Of a stretch of DNA of 6,331 nt, positions 1 to 6,331 are shown one piece after another. The position numbers and the translations under genes were made by a program. The notes under the pieces are model-generated. The model saw only the letters and a program-made list of their open reading frames with translations, was not told the origin of the DNA and searched no databases. Every line of letters starts with the position of its first letter. The first letter of the stretch is position 1. Where the stretch lies: the NCBI GenBank assembly GCA_958346165.1, contig CATVQO010000086.1, forward strand, positions 1 through 6,331, given 5' to 3'. This stretch comes from an uncultured Collinsella sp. GTDB lineage: Bacteria; Actinomycetota; Coriobacteriia; Coriobacteriales; Coriobacteriaceae.

Positions 1-44
1 GCTATATAGTATGCAAAACTAGATAACCTAGAATACAATATAGC
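1..44 (+). promoter_or_regulatory. Operator and promoter region of the DUF1836 gene
   Basis: Half-sites CTATATAGT (2-10) and ACTAGATAA (18-26) form an imperfect inverted repeat around the spacer ATGCAAA. Positions 1-26 match 1673-1698, upstream of the DegV gene, at 23 of 26 bases. A likely -10 box, TACAAT, lies at 34-39. No good -35 is seen where one is expected (about 11-16), and that position lies inside the palindrome. A second, inverted copy of the left part occurs at 31-44 (12 of 14 bases matching the complement of 1-14) and covers the -10. The layout suggests repression or MerR-like control of the DUF1836 gene; which protein binds is inferred. Confidence 0.6.
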
Positions 45-63
45 TAATGAACGGAGGATCCTT

Positions 64-675
64 ATGAACCACGCCAAACGCGTTATCCCGATGTCCGATT
101 CGTCGGTCAGCATTAAGCCTGAGGATATTCAGCCCACTGTGCTGCCCGATGCATTTATTCAGTCCGATATCGTGCGCAAACTCAATACGTTGAGTCTGCC
201 GCGCTATGATCAGTTGCCCAATGTGACGCTCTACCGCGACCAGGTCATTGAGTATGTTGCGCTGTGGATGGAGCCGCTGTCCATTTGCGTTGAGCAGCCC
301 ATCATTACGCCATCGATGATCAATAACTACGTGAAGGTCGGCCTGGTGCCTGCTCCGGTCAAAAAGCAATATGGTCGCGAGCAGATTGCCCGCCTGATCG
401 CTATCTGCATCTTTAAGCAGGTGCTACCTATTGCTGCGGTGCAGGCGCTCTTTAACATTCAGCGTTTGAGCTACGATGCCCCGACGGCCTTCGATTATGT
501 GGTCGATCAGCTCGAGGCATCGATTCGTTCGGCGTTTTCCGTCGAGCAGACTCCCGTGCCCGATACGGCGCATCAGGTAACGCGTGAGTCGCTGCTTGTG
601 CGTAGCGCGGTATCGTCCTTCGTTTCGAAGGCTTACCTGATGAGCTATCTCAAGTTCAACGGGTTTAATAGCTAG
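64..675 (+). CDS. DUF1836 protein, predicted MerR-like DNA-binding regulator
   Basis: This 203-residue soluble protein has no signal peptide or membrane segment. Residues about 45-150 carry the features I associate with DUF1836: LPRYDQLP (45-52), the YRDQVIEYV segment (57-65), ITPSMINNYVK (81-91) and the helix around IAICIFKQVLP (112-122). The pattern of helix, turn, helix, a GLVPAP turn (93-98), then KKQYGREQI resembles a MerR-type winged helix, so DNA binding is likely though the family is uncharacterised. The start at 64 is set by GGAGG (53-57) six bases upstream. The tail after about residue 160 looks unstructured or weakly helical. The gene converges on a DegV-family gene, shares its terminator, and shares a long palindrome at its promoter, so it probably regulates both. 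Its ligand is unknown. Confidence 0.88.
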   Translation: MNHAKRVIPMSDSSVSIKPEDIQPTVLPDAFIQSDIVRKLNTLSLPRYDQLPNVTLYRDQVIEYVALWMEPLSICVEQPIITPSMINNYVKVGLVPAPVKKQYGREQIARLIAICIFKQVLPIAAVQALFNIQRLSYDAPTAFDYVVDQLEASIRSAFSVEQTPVPDTAHQVTRESLLVRSAVSSFVSKAYLMSYLKFNGFNS

Positions 676-684
676 CCGACGTAT

Positions 685-734
685 AAAACGGGCGTGACAA
701 AGAGCCATCTGTCGCTTTGTCACGCCCGTATTTT
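685..734. terminator. Bidirectional intrinsic terminator between convergent genes
   Basis: A perfect 15-bp stem (688-702 with 715-729, core GGGCGTGACAAAG) closes a 12-nt loop. It is followed by ATTTTG on the plus strand and preceded by AAAA (685-688), which gives a U run on the minus strand. It lies between the stop codons at 675 and 747, so it can end both the DUF1836 and DegV transcripts. Confidence 0.93.
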
Positions 735-746
735 GCTGGTTGGACT

Positions 747-1613
747 TTATTTGCCCGAAGCTACGCCCATGCCATAGCCGATGATGAGGCCGTGCATCTC
801 GGCGTAATAGGAATCCAGGCCATTGCAGGGCATAATGATGGTCTTGGAGTCGGGCCAATGCTCAATAATGCGATCGGCCAGCGCCTGGGCGCTCGATGCG
901 TTCTCCACATGGTCGATGACGACCTCACCGCCCGTAAAGCCCTCGGCTTCCATAGTGTCGATGATCTTGTTAAGCATCTTCTTTTCGCCACGCGTGTGCC
1001 CGACGAGTTCGATTTTACCGGCCTCGCTCGCCGTGCCCAAAATGCGGATATTGAGCTTGTTGGCAATAACGCCGGCTGCCTTAGGGATACGTCCGGCTTT
1101 GGCGAGGTTTTCGTAATTGCACAAGCTGAAGAGGATTTTGCTGTTCTGCTCAAGGCTATCGAAGTATGCGCAAGCTTCCTCGAATGAGACATTCGGATTG
1201 CTTGCAAGATAGCGGTCGAACAGCAAGAAAATGAGGTCCATTTTGCCGCCAGCTGCGCGTGAATTGACTAGATGAATCTGTCGGTCGGGCTCCTCGGCAA
1301 GAACCATATCGCGAGCCGTGGCTGCCGCGTTGTAGCTGCCCGACACGCCCTCAGAGATCGGCATGCAGATGGTCTTGTCTGCCAATTTGAAGAGCTCGGC
1401 CCACTCCCCTACGCTGGGACAAGCGCTCGAAGAAGCGTTCGTCTCCGCCTGAACAGCGCAGTTGAGCTCATGAACATCGAGCGAAAGGTCATCGACGAAT
1501 TCACGCTCCCCCACTCGAATTTTGAGGGGCGCAAATGCAAAGGTGGTATGGGGCGCGGTCGGTTGCCAATCGCGGAGGTTACAGCTTGAATCGGAGATAA
1601 GTGCCCAGCTCAT
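747..1613 (-). CDS. DegV-family protein, putative fatty-acid-binding protein
   Basis: This 288-residue cytosolic protein shows the DegV fold markers: an N-terminal ISDSSCNL strand-loop (6-13), SSSACPS (61-67), ISEGVSGSYNAA (86-97) with the serines that hold the ligand carboxylate in the family, VNSRAAGG (116-123) and NLAKAGRIPK (169-178). Some DegV proteins (FakB) bind a long-chain fatty acid and present it to the kinase FakA for phosphorylation and entry into phospholipid synthesis. The usual C-terminal HxGPG motif is absent; instead the protein ends GLDSYYAEMHGLIIGYG (265-281), as I recall for a distinct DegV subgroup, so a FakB role is not certain. The ATG at 1613 has GAAAGGA (1620-1626) six bases upstream. 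A TATAAT box and the palindrome shared with the DUF1836 gene lie further upstream. No FakA gene is in the window. Confidence 0.9.
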   Translation of the reverse strand: MSWALISDSSCNLRDWQPTAPHTTFAFAPLKIRVGEREFVDDLSLDVHELNCAVQAETNASSSACPSVGEWAELFKLADKTICMPISEGVSGSYNAAATARDMVLAEEPDRQIHLVNSRAAGGKMDLIFLLFDRYLASNPNVSFEEACAYFDSLEQNSKILFSLCNYENLAKAGRIPKAAGVIANKLNIRILGTASEAGKIELVGHTRGEKKMLNKIIDTMEAEGFTGGEVVIDHVENASSAQALADRIIEHWPDSKTIIMPCNGLDSYYAEMHGLIIGYGMGVASGK

Positions 1614-1642
1614 AGAGGGTCCTTTCTAATCGTTCCCATTCA

Positions 1643-1648
1643 ATTATA
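1643..1648 (-). promoter_or_regulatory. -10 element of the DegV-gene promoter
   Basis: A perfect TATAAT on the minus strand lies 29 bases upstream of the DegV start. The hexamer at -35 spacing (1666-1671, GCCCAA on the minus strand) is a poor match to TTGACA, and the shared palindrome begins exactly there. A strong -10 with a weak -35 and an adjacent operator is typical of a promoter that needs an activator. Confidence 0.6.
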
Positions 1649-1670
1649 GCCATCTTGCAGACCGATTGGG

Positions 1671-1701
1671 CCGCTATCTAGTATTCAAAACTAGATAGCG
1701 G
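1671..1701. promoter_or_regulatory. 12-bp perfect palindrome, predicted DUF1836 operator
   Basis: The arms CCGCTATCTAGT (1671-1682) and ACTAGATAGCGG (1690-1701) are perfect inverted repeats around ATTCAAA. The core and the spacer recur at 1-26 before the DUF1836 gene. Spacer conservation argues for protein binding to DNA rather than an RNA hairpin, and no T run follows on either strand. The centre lies near -50 relative to the start of transcription predicted from the TATAAT at 1643-1648. Confidence 0.7.
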
Positions 1702-1709
1702 ACTGCACG

Positions 1710-1754
1710 AAAGGCAAAAGAATGGACCCCATGACTCAAAGCCACGAGGTCCAT
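1710..1754 (-). terminator. Intrinsic terminator of the pgsA-to-hydrolase operon
   Basis: Read on the minus strand, ATGGACCTCGTG pairs with CATGGGGTCCAT (1743-1754 with 1722-1733; 12 bp including two G-U pairs) around a 9-nt loop. The T-rich tail TCTTTTGCCTTT follows. It begins 24 bases after the hydrolase stop codon. Confidence 0.82.
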
Positions 1755-1777
1755 ATCCGTTTGCTTTATCTGAATAC

Positions 1778-2905
1778 TTAGTAGCGCACGAAAATGTAGT
1801 TGTTGTTCATGCCGGCGGCAACGGAGCTGATGATAACACCCGTGTTGTAGTCGGACGCATGAATCATCTGACCACCACCGATGTAAATGCCGGTGTGGTA
1901 CGAGTTGACTACAACGTCACCGGGCTGCGGATCGGACACACGCGTCCAGCCCATAAAGGTACCCGTGGTGCCCAGGCGGCAATAGCGACCAGTGAGGCAA
2001 TAGCTAACAAAACCAGAGCAGTCGAAGCTGTTCGGGCCAATTCCGCCCCAGGAATAAGCGCAACCAAGCTTACTGTATGCACGCGAGACAACAGAACCGC
2101 CATCAACAGACTGGCTCGGAGCAGAAGGCGTCGGAGCCGGAGCGGGCGTTGAGGGCTGCGGCGTCGGAGCAGGTGCCGGCGTAGGAGCCGGAGTGTTGCC
2201 GCCCTGGTTGTTGTTATTGCTGGTCTGGCCACCGTTGTTGGTGTTCTCGGTCGTACCAGCAGTCTCGTTGCTCACCGTGGCCTTCTCGGCGGTGCTGGCG
2301 TTGATGCCAGCCTGCAGTGCGGCGTTGGCCTCGGCCTCGGCGGCAAGCTCGGCCTGCAGCTGTGAATCCAGAGAGTTCACGACGTTCTGGGCTTCAGCCT
2401 GCTGGGCGTTAAGCTCGTCGACCTTCTTTTGCGTGGCGGCGACGTTCTTCTCCTGCTCGGCCTGCTTATCGGTGAGCTGCTGCTTAAGCTCCTTGACCTC
2501 TTGGATGGTCTGAGCCTGCTTATCGGAATCTTTGCCGTAGTAGAACAGGCGGTTGAGCATATCGCTCAGGTCATCGACACCCGTCAGAACCTGAAGTAGG
2601 CTCAGACCGCCGGTTTTGTACTCGCCGGCGACATAGGTCGAGAGCTTGGCCTGACCATCGGCGATCTCCTGCTGCTTTTGCGTGATCTCGCCGGCAGTCT
2701 GATCGAGCGCCTGCGTCTGCGTGGCGAGCTCATCGTAAATCTGCTGGGTTTGGGTACCGATCTGCTCGAGCTTCGTACGAGCAGCGGCAAGGTCGGATGC
2801 GGTATCGGCGTAGGCAGGAGCCGCGAGGCCCAAGCCCAAAACACAAGCGAGGGTTGCCGTAGCAGCGCAGCGTGCCATGTTTTTATGCGTGTTTGCTGTG
2901 CGCAT
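1778..2905 (-). CDS. Secreted NlpC/P60 peptidoglycan hydrolase with coiled-coil N-terminus
   Basis: This 375-residue exported protein probably cuts peptide stems of peptidoglycan. Residues 1-33 are a signal peptide (basic start, hydrophobic core, likely cleavage after AYA). Residues about 35-205 are Gln- and Ala-rich coiled coil of the CwlO/PcsB kind, with the helical insertion YVAGEYKTGGLSLLQVL near 91-107. An Asn/Gly-rich stretch and a Pro-Thr-Ala linker (about 215-265) lead to the NlpC/P60 domain (about 270-375). The catalytic Cys296 (FDCSGF), His337 (YHTGIYIG) and the third polar residue His349 (MIHA) are all present, so the enzyme should be active. AAAGGA (2912-2917) lies six bases before the ATG. 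It is the last gene of the operon, 32 bp after apt. CwlO/PcsB-type enzymes are often switched on by FtsEX; that partner is not seen here. Confidence 0.9.
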   Translation of the reverse strand: MRTANTHKNMARCAATATLACVLGLGLAAPAYADTASDLAAARTKLEQIGTQTQQIYDELATQTQALDQTAGEITQKQQEIADGQAKLSTYVAGEYKTGGLSLLQVLTGVDDLSDMLNRLFYYGKDSDKQAQTIQEVKELKQQLTDKQAEQEKNVAATQKKVDELNAQQAEAQNVVNSLDSQLQAELAAEAEANAALQAGINASTAEKATVSNETAGTTENTNNGGQTSNNNNQGGNTPAPTPAPAPTPQPSTPAPAPTPSAPSQSVDGGSVVSRAYSKLGCAYSWGGIGPNSFDCSGFVSYCLTGRYCRLGTTGTFMGWTRVSDPQPGDVVVNSYHTGIYIGGGQMIHASDYNTGVIISSVAAGMNNNYIFVRY

Positions 2906-2937
2906 GTAGCTTCCTTTCCAGTAACTAAGGGTAACGG

Positions 2938-3468
2938 CTAGTCCACCGTCACCAGGCTAAAGAGCTCCACATCGTCATCAGACGGCGTGAGCTTCTCGCG
3001 CGGGTTGAGAAACGCAAGCTCAAGGATACAACCGTAACCGATAAGCTTTGCGCCCATATCTCGCACCAGTTTACCTGTTGCCTCGACGGTTCCGCCCGTC
3101 GCGACCAAGTCGTCCAGAATCAACACGGTATCTTTAGAGCTGATGGCGTCGGCATGGATCTCAATGGAATCCGTTCCGTACTCGAGCTCGTAGCTCTGGC
3201 TTACGGTCTCGCGCGGCAGCTTACCCGGTTTACGTGCGGGAACAAAGCCGGCGCCAAGGGCTACAGCCACCGGTACGCCAACCATAAAGCCTCGAGCCTC
3301 TGGGCCCACGACCTTGGTGATTCCCATGCCGGCAAAGTGCTCGGCGAGGGCATCGGTCATGGCTTTGAGCGCCTCGGGATTGCCGAAGAGCGGCGTGATG
3401 TCTTTAAAGATGACTCCGGGCTCGGGATAGTCGGGGATGTCGACGATTTGAGATTCGAAGTCGTACAT
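2938..3468 (-). CDS. apt: Adenine phosphoribosyltransferase
   Basis: Apt converts adenine and PRPP to AMP and pyrophosphate in purine salvage, in the cytosol. The 176-residue protein is of normal family length. The N-terminal PDYPEPGVIFKDITPLF (12-28), VVGPEARGF (53-61), ARKPGKLPRETVSQSYELEYG (78-98) and the PRPP-binding loop VLILDDLVATGGT (115-127) are all intact. I chose the ATG at 3468 because GAAAGG (3476-3481) lies seven bases upstream and the length fits; a TTG five codons earlier would overlap that ribosome binding site. It lies 40 bp after the FtsR-like gene and 32 bp before the NlpC/P60 gene, so it is probably co-transcribed. I see no purine-responsive element. Confidence 0.95.
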   Translation of the reverse strand: MYDFESQIVDIPDYPEPGVIFKDITPLFGNPEALKAMTDALAEHFAGMGITKVVGPEARGFMVGVPVAVALGAGFVPARKPGKLPRETVSQSYELEYGTDSIEIHADAISSKDTVLILDDLVATGGTVEATGKLVRDMGAKLIGYGCILELAFLNPREKLTPSDDDVELFSLVTVD

Positions 3469-3508
3469 TGCATGACCTTTCAATGGGTTGCCGGATAAGC
3501 GGCAGCTG

Positions 3509-4387
3509 TTACTTGCCCGCGGTGACGGTGCCGGATTGCGAAGGGGCGACGACCTTGAGCGGCTTTACGAGAGAATCCTCGTGCGAAGCCGGCGCGGCTG
3601 TCTCTTCGTTTTTGGCCTTGGTGGACTCGGAACGAGTGATTTCCTCATCGAGTGCATCGATGTCGGCGTCCTCGACCACGGCGTTGAGCGACTCAAAAAC
3701 GCGGTTCTTGAGCAGCGCGGTGTGCACGCCCTCCGTCAGGTCGTGAAGCTTCTTAAACGCACGCTCGAGCTTGGCGTCGCGCTCGTCATCGGAGGTGTCC
3801 ATGCCGAGCATGCTCACGAGCACCTGCTCAAACATCGAGGACTCGCGGTTGGCGGAAGACACGTACTGACGCAGGTTGCGGGGCTCGATATGGAAGCGCG
3901 ACAGCTCGGAGCAGTAGCGGATGATCGGGAAATCTCGGCCATCGACGAGCTCACGATTCTGCGGACTCTTGATGATGCGAATGAGGTCGTTCTCGGCGAG
4001 CGAGCGGATAAACGAAATCTCGACGCCCAGCATATCGGGAATGGTCTCGATGGGATGTAGCTTTTGCTTAGTCTCCTTGGGTTCCGTCTTGAGTGGAACA
4101 TCGGACAGCAAGCCCACCTCGTAGGCGAGCGTTGACAGGTCCGTGGCGTTTTCCAAGCGCTGCTTAATCACGTTGAGCGGCATGTAGCGAGTCTTCTGCA
4201 AGTGCAGAATGACCTCCAGGCGATCAACGTCCTCCTTGGAGTACTGACGGTATCCCTTAGGCGTACGATGAGGGGTAATGAGCCCCTCATCCTCTAGAAA
4301 TCTAATTTTTGAGTTCGAAAGATCGGGGTATGCGCCTCGAAGTAGGTTGACGACTTGGCCGATACTCAGATAGTTGCGTTCGGCCAT
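3509..4387 (-). CDS. ftsR: FtsR-like MerR-family transcriptional regulator
   Basis: This 292-residue protein starts with a MerR winged helix: YLSIGQVVNLL (6-16), SKIRFLEDEGLITPHRTPKG (26-45), YRQYSKEDVDRLEVILHLQ (46-64) and the actinobacterial signature RYMPLNVIKQRL (67-78). The second half (about 112-230), with FHIEPRNLRQY (165-175) and SANRESSMFEQV (178-189), matches the FtsR group (Corynebacterium FtsR, Mycobacterium Rv1828) and not metal-sensing MerR proteins; no metal-binding cysteines are present. Corynebacterial FtsR activates ftsZ. A charged Ser/Glu/Ala/Lys tail (about 235-292) extends beyond the roughly 250 residues I expect. The start codon lies three bases after the stop of the FHA gene, which suggests translational coupling, and the order FHA-FtsR is conserved in actinobacteria. 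Targets in this organism are unknown. Confidence 0.88.
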   Translation of the reverse strand: MAERNYLSIGQVVNLLRGAYPDLSNSKIRFLEDEGLITPHRTPKGYRQYSKEDVDRLEVILHLQKTRYMPLNVIKQRLENATDLSTLAYEVGLLSDVPLKTEPKETKQKLHPIETIPDMLGVEISFIRSLAENDLIRIIKSPQNRELVDGRDFPIIRYCSELSRFHIEPRNLRQYVSSANRESSMFEQVLVSMLGMDTSDDERDAKLERAFKKLHDLTEGVHTALLKNRVFESLNAVVEDADIDALDEEITRSESTKAKNEETAAPASHEDSLVKPLKVVAPSQSGTVTAGK

Positions 4388-4390
4388 GCC

Positions 4391-4825
4391 CTACTCACCG
4401 GTTTCGATGCGCTCCGGCGTGCTCTCGTGGTAGATGAGCGTAAACGTACCGATCTGGACGGAAGAACCGTCGTGCAGCGGGGCTGCATTGACGATGGCAC
4501 CGTCGACCCAGGTGCCATTGAGCGAGCCCAAGTCCTCGATGCGAGCGCCGAGGCCCTCGCGAATAATGCGCGCATGGCTGCGCGAAACGGTCATGTCATT
4601 GAGGAAGATACCGTTCGCAGGATCGCGGCCGATGGTGGTCACGTCGTCCTCGAGCTCAAAGGCGGCACCAGTCTGCGGACCCTTGACGATGGACAGAACG
4701 GGGGCGGTGATGCGCACGTTGGCCATGAGGTCGGGAACGGTGACGTCGCTTGAAGGCACGCGGAATACGCAGGTAGCGTCAGCAGTCTTATCATTCTGAG
4801 GCATATTGTTAACCATGTTGTCCAT
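4391..4825 (-). CDS. garA: GarA/OdhI-like FHA-domain protein
   Basis: This 144-residue cytosolic protein has a short N-terminal tail and one FHA domain (about 41-135), which binds phosphothreonine. The binding residues are visible: Arg67 (TIGRDP), Ser81 and His84 (VSRSHA) and Asn103 (LGSLNGT). The tail contains DATCVFR (16-22), which aligns with ETTSVFR of mycobacterial GarA, where threonine phosphorylation makes the tail fold onto its own FHA domain and switches the protein off. Thr18 aligns with GarA Thr22; the neighbouring Thr21 is replaced by Ala. I chose the ATG at 4825 because AGGGG (4831-4835) lies five bases upstream; a TTG eleven codons earlier lacks support. GarA controls glutamate and 2-oxoglutarate metabolism in mycobacteria; whether those targets exist here is unknown. 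It is followed at once by the FtsR-like gene. Confidence 0.85.
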   Translation of the reverse strand: MDNMVNNMPQNDKTADATCVFRVPSSDVTVPDLMANVRITAPVLSIVKGPQTGAAFELEDDVTTIGRDPANGIFLNDMTVSRSHARIIREGLGARIEDLGSLNGTWVDGAIVNAAPLHDGSSVQIGTFTLIYHESTPERIETGE

Positions 4826-4891
4826 GACAACCCCTAACTTATCGCGGACGTGCCGCAAATAATGAACCGTACGTAATCATACCCCAACGAA

Positions 4892-5596
4892 TCAGTCTTC
4901 GATTTCAGGGTTCAGAAAGTCGATGTCCTCGTCCTCGGGATGCGTGAGAGCCTGTTTAATGGCCGCTCCGCCCTTAATGGAGTAGATGACAGCCGTGAGC
5001 ATGGAGAAGATCACGCCGCCGTACACAAAGAAGATGCCGAGGGGCACCGAGCTTCCGTTGAGGCCCGGGAAGGCCTTAAGGGTTGAAGGTAAAAGTTGCA
5101 GGCCGTCAACAACGGGGAACCCGAGCAGCATGAGCGAGAATCCGGTCATGAGCAGCGCTGTGGCAATCTTTCCGGGGAAGACGACATCGATGGGGCGACG
5201 GTGATAATGACGCACGATAAGCGTGCCGATGCCCAGATAGATATCGCGGCCAATAATGAGCACGCAGACCCAGATGGGTAGCTCTCCGCGGACCACCAGT
5301 CCCAAGACGCCGGTGAACAGCAGCGCACGGTCGCAGATGGGATCCATGACCTTGCCGAGCCATGAGACCGTCTTAGTCATGCGGGCGATCTGACCGTCCA
5401 TCCAGTCGGTGGAGGCGGCAACGGCGTAGATAACGATGGCGATGACGCGGTTGTTGTCCGTCACAAACAGGTACAGAAATACCAGGGTGAGGATCAGGCG
5501 CGTAAAGGTGATGAAATTGGAGATCGTAAAGATCTTATTCGACGGGTAATCGGAAGTGCCGATAAGCTCCTTTTTGATCTTCTTTTTGATGCCCAC
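4892..5596 (-). CDS. pgsA: CDP-alcohol phosphatidyltransferase, probable PgsA
   Basis: This 234-residue membrane enzyme probably joins CDP-diacylglycerol and glycerol 3-phosphate to give phosphatidylglycerophosphate. The complete family signature D-x2-DG-x2-AR-x8-G-x3-D-x3-D spans Asp64, Asp67-Gly68, Ala71-Arg72, Gly81, Asp85 and Asp89, which bind the metal ions and the CDP moiety. Several hydrophobic segments are clear (about 33-46, 50-62, 91-102, 108-126, 144-162, 184-206). The N-terminus is very basic (VGIKKKIKKE) and the C-terminus acidic (EDEDIDFLNPEIED). The start is the GTG at 5596, preceded by GGGGGAG, and not an ATG 42 codons upstream that would run through the promoter. PgsA is likeliest because of NFITFTRL (27-34) and its place beside FHA and FtsR genes, but phosphatidylinositol-phosphate or cardiolipin synthases share the motif. 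Confidence 0.82.
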   Translation of the reverse strand: MGIKKKIKKELIGTSDYPSNKIFTISNFITFTRLILTLVFLYLFVTDNNRVIAIVIYAVAASTDWMDGQIARMTKTVSWLGKVMDPICDRALLFTGVLGLVVRGELPIWVCVLIIGRDIYLGIGTLIVRHYHRRPIDVVFPGKIATALLMTGFSLMLLGFPVVDGLQLLPSTLKAFPGLNGSSVPLGIFFVYGGVIFSMLTAVIYSIKGGAAIKQALTHPEDEDIDFLNPEIED

Positions 5597-5632
5597 AGGA
5601 CTCCCCCGCTGGTTAACGACAAAACTTTCGAT

Positions 5633-5661
5633 ACTATACCCGTTCCGGCGATGTCTATCCA
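5633..5661 (-). promoter_or_regulatory. Predicted promoter of the pgsA operon
   Basis: On the minus strand, TATAGT (5633-5638) serves as -10 and TGGATA (5656-5661, four of six bases matching TTGACA) as -35, with a 17-bp spacer. Transcription would start near 5626, leaving a leader of about 30 nt before the GTG start of pgsA. Confidence 0.55.
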
Positions 5662-5744
5662 GCGCAAGCATAGAGAGTCCAGACATGTGGAGGACGTTGC
5701 TGGTCGGCACGTGGAGTCGCATTTGTGTACATCAGCCCCCAAAG

Positions 5745-6156
5745 ATGCCAAAAAATAACGGCGCTGGTGAGGTGCTCTTCGCGTCAAGTCACTTTGCTTT
5801 CGAGCGCAAGGGACGCTCGAGCCAGGATGGAGAGGGCGAAAGCTACACCCTCACCGACCTCGACGGGGTCAATCGCATCGACTGCAAAAGCGGCTTCGGG
5901 TTCTACGCAGAGCCGAGGGCCGAGTCACAGTGGGCAGCAGCAAAGCGTGGTCCTGGACCTTCGCCAACGTTTCGCTGCGCAAGCTCTTTGAAGCATCGCT
6001 TGCGACGGGAAACCCGATAAGGTGGAGCTAGAGATGGCGGTGTTCACCTTTTGGTTCCACCTGCCAGCACCTCCTCTCTCGTTGCCGCAAGGGTTTCTTC
6101 GCGGTGATAGACCGACACCGTTCATCGTTGTTACGGGCTCGTTCGCAAAGTCGTGA
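5745..6156 (+). pseudogene. Possible decayed gene of unknown function
   Basis: No intact gene is seen between the pgsA promoter and the dehydrogenase leader. Three consecutive plus-strand segments nevertheless read like protein. The first runs from ATG 5745 to about 5915, includes YTLTDLDGVNRIDCKSGFGF and has GC-rich third positions. The second, to about 6012, includes SKAWSWTFANVSLRKLFEA. The third, 6013-6156, includes DKVELEMAVFTFWFHLPAP and ends in TGA. Both changes of frame go the same way (loss of one base or gain of two). I recognise no family, there is no good ribosome binding site before 5745, and chance readings in GC-rich DNA remain possible. Confidence 0.3.
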
Positions 6157-6179
6157 ACACGCTCCCCTCTTGTTCAGCG

Positions 6180-6185
6180 CATAAT
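6180..6185 (+). promoter_or_regulatory. Weak candidate -10 for the dehydrogenase gene
   Basis: CATAAT matches five of six bases of the -10 consensus. No convincing -35 lies 16-18 bases upstream (TGAACA at 6154-6159 is 20 bases away). The 8-bp palindrome GGTGCACC (6186-6193) follows directly and could be a regulator site at the start of transcription. Confidence 0.3.
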
Positions 6186-6193
6186 GGTGCACC

Positions 6194-6217
6194 GTGTGCG
6201 GCTGTGCGGCCGCACGC
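6194..6217 (+). repeat. Tandem repeat forming a leader hairpin
   Basis: TGTGCGGC is repeated head to tail at 6195-6202 and 6203-6210 and is followed by CGCAC. GTGTGCGGC (6194-6202) pairs with GCCGCACGC (6209-6217) in a 9-bp stem with one G-U pair and a 6-nt loop. GTGCGGCCGCAC (6204-6215) is also a perfect 12-bp DNA palindrome. The structure ends one base before the AAAGGAG at 6219-6225, so it could act on transcription (operator) or translation (leader hairpin). Confidence 0.5.
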
Positions 6218-6235
6218 TAAAGGAGATGTGCCCGC

Positions 6236-6265
6236 ATGGGCATCGAGAGAGAGGATGCAGCATGA
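6236..6265 (+). CDS. Possible nine-codon leader peptide overlapping the dehydrogenase start
   Basis: An ATG at 6236 opens a nine-residue frame (MGIEREDAA) whose TGA (6263-6265) overlaps the ATG at 6262 as ATGA, a classic coupling arrangement. AAAGGAG (6219-6225), the best Shine-Dalgarno sequence in the leader, lies ten bases upstream of this start, longer than usual. It contains no run of one amino acid that would suggest attenuation. Translation is not proven. Confidence 0.3.
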   Translation: MGIEREDAA

Positions 6266-6331
6266 ACCTGAGGGAGAAGTACGGTGAGTGGGGCCTGATC
6301 CTGGGCGCGACCGAGGGCGTCGGCAAGGCGT
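6262..6331 (+). CDS. 7beta-HSDH: NADPH-dependent 7beta-hydroxysteroid dehydrogenase (5' part)
   Basis: Only the first 23 residues lie in the window: MNLREKYGEWGLILGATEGV, then GKA. They show the first beta strand and the GxxxGxG dinucleotide-binding turn (GATEGVG) of a short-chain dehydrogenase. The sequence matches, from memory, the start of the Collinsella aerofaciens 7beta-HSDH, an enzyme of about 260 residues that interconverts 7-oxo and 7beta-hydroxy bile acids, such as 7-oxolithocholate and ursodeoxycholate, using NADP(H). The catalytic Ser-Tyr-Lys and the cofactor-selecting residues lie beyond the edge. AGAGAGG (6248-6254) lies seven bases before the ATG. The start overlaps the stop of a possible nine-codon leader frame. 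Without the rest, a related short-chain dehydrogenase cannot be fully excluded. Confidence 0.83.
   Translation, partial: MNLREKYGEWGLILGATEGVGKA

Overview
The window fits the chromosome of a Collinsella species, very probably C. aerofaciens (class Coriobacteriia, human gut). The pointer is the gene entering at the right edge: its first 23 residues match my memory of the start of the C. aerofaciens NADPH-dependent 7beta-hydroxysteroid dehydrogenase. An actinobacterial pgsA - GarA-like FHA - FtsR-like gene order and strong AAAGGA-type ribosome binding sites agree with this.

Left part (1-1701): two convergent genes, a DUF1836 protein (+) and a DegV-family protein (-), share a long bidirectional terminator. 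Each has nearly the same palindrome at its promoter (23 of 26 bases identical, including the 7-nt spacer). DUF1836 looks like a MerR-type helix-turn-helix protein, so I read this as a two-gene regulon in which the DUF1836 protein controls itself and the DegV gene, whose family binds fatty acids. This is the best candidate here for an undescribed system.

Middle (1722-5661): five genes on the minus strand, read from right to left: pgsA, a GarA/OdhI-like FHA protein, an FtsR-like MerR regulator, apt and a secreted NlpC/P60 hydrolase. Gaps are 3 to 66 bp. There is a plausible promoter before pgsA and an intrinsic terminator after the hydrolase, so this looks like one operon joining phospholipid synthesis, a phospho-switch protein, a cell-division regulator, purine salvage and wall remodelling. 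Its first three genes keep the relative order of pgsA2, garA and the FtsR-like Rv1828 in Mycobacterium.

Right part (5662-6331): about 500 bases with no intact gene but with coding-like pieces in three frames, probably a decayed gene, followed by the leader and 5' end of the bile-acid dehydrogenase gene. The leader has a tandem 8-bp repeat forming a hairpin just before a Shine-Dalgarno sequence, and a nine-codon reading frame whose stop overlaps the dehydrogenase start. I saw no tRNA, rRNA, CRISPR array or insertion sequence.
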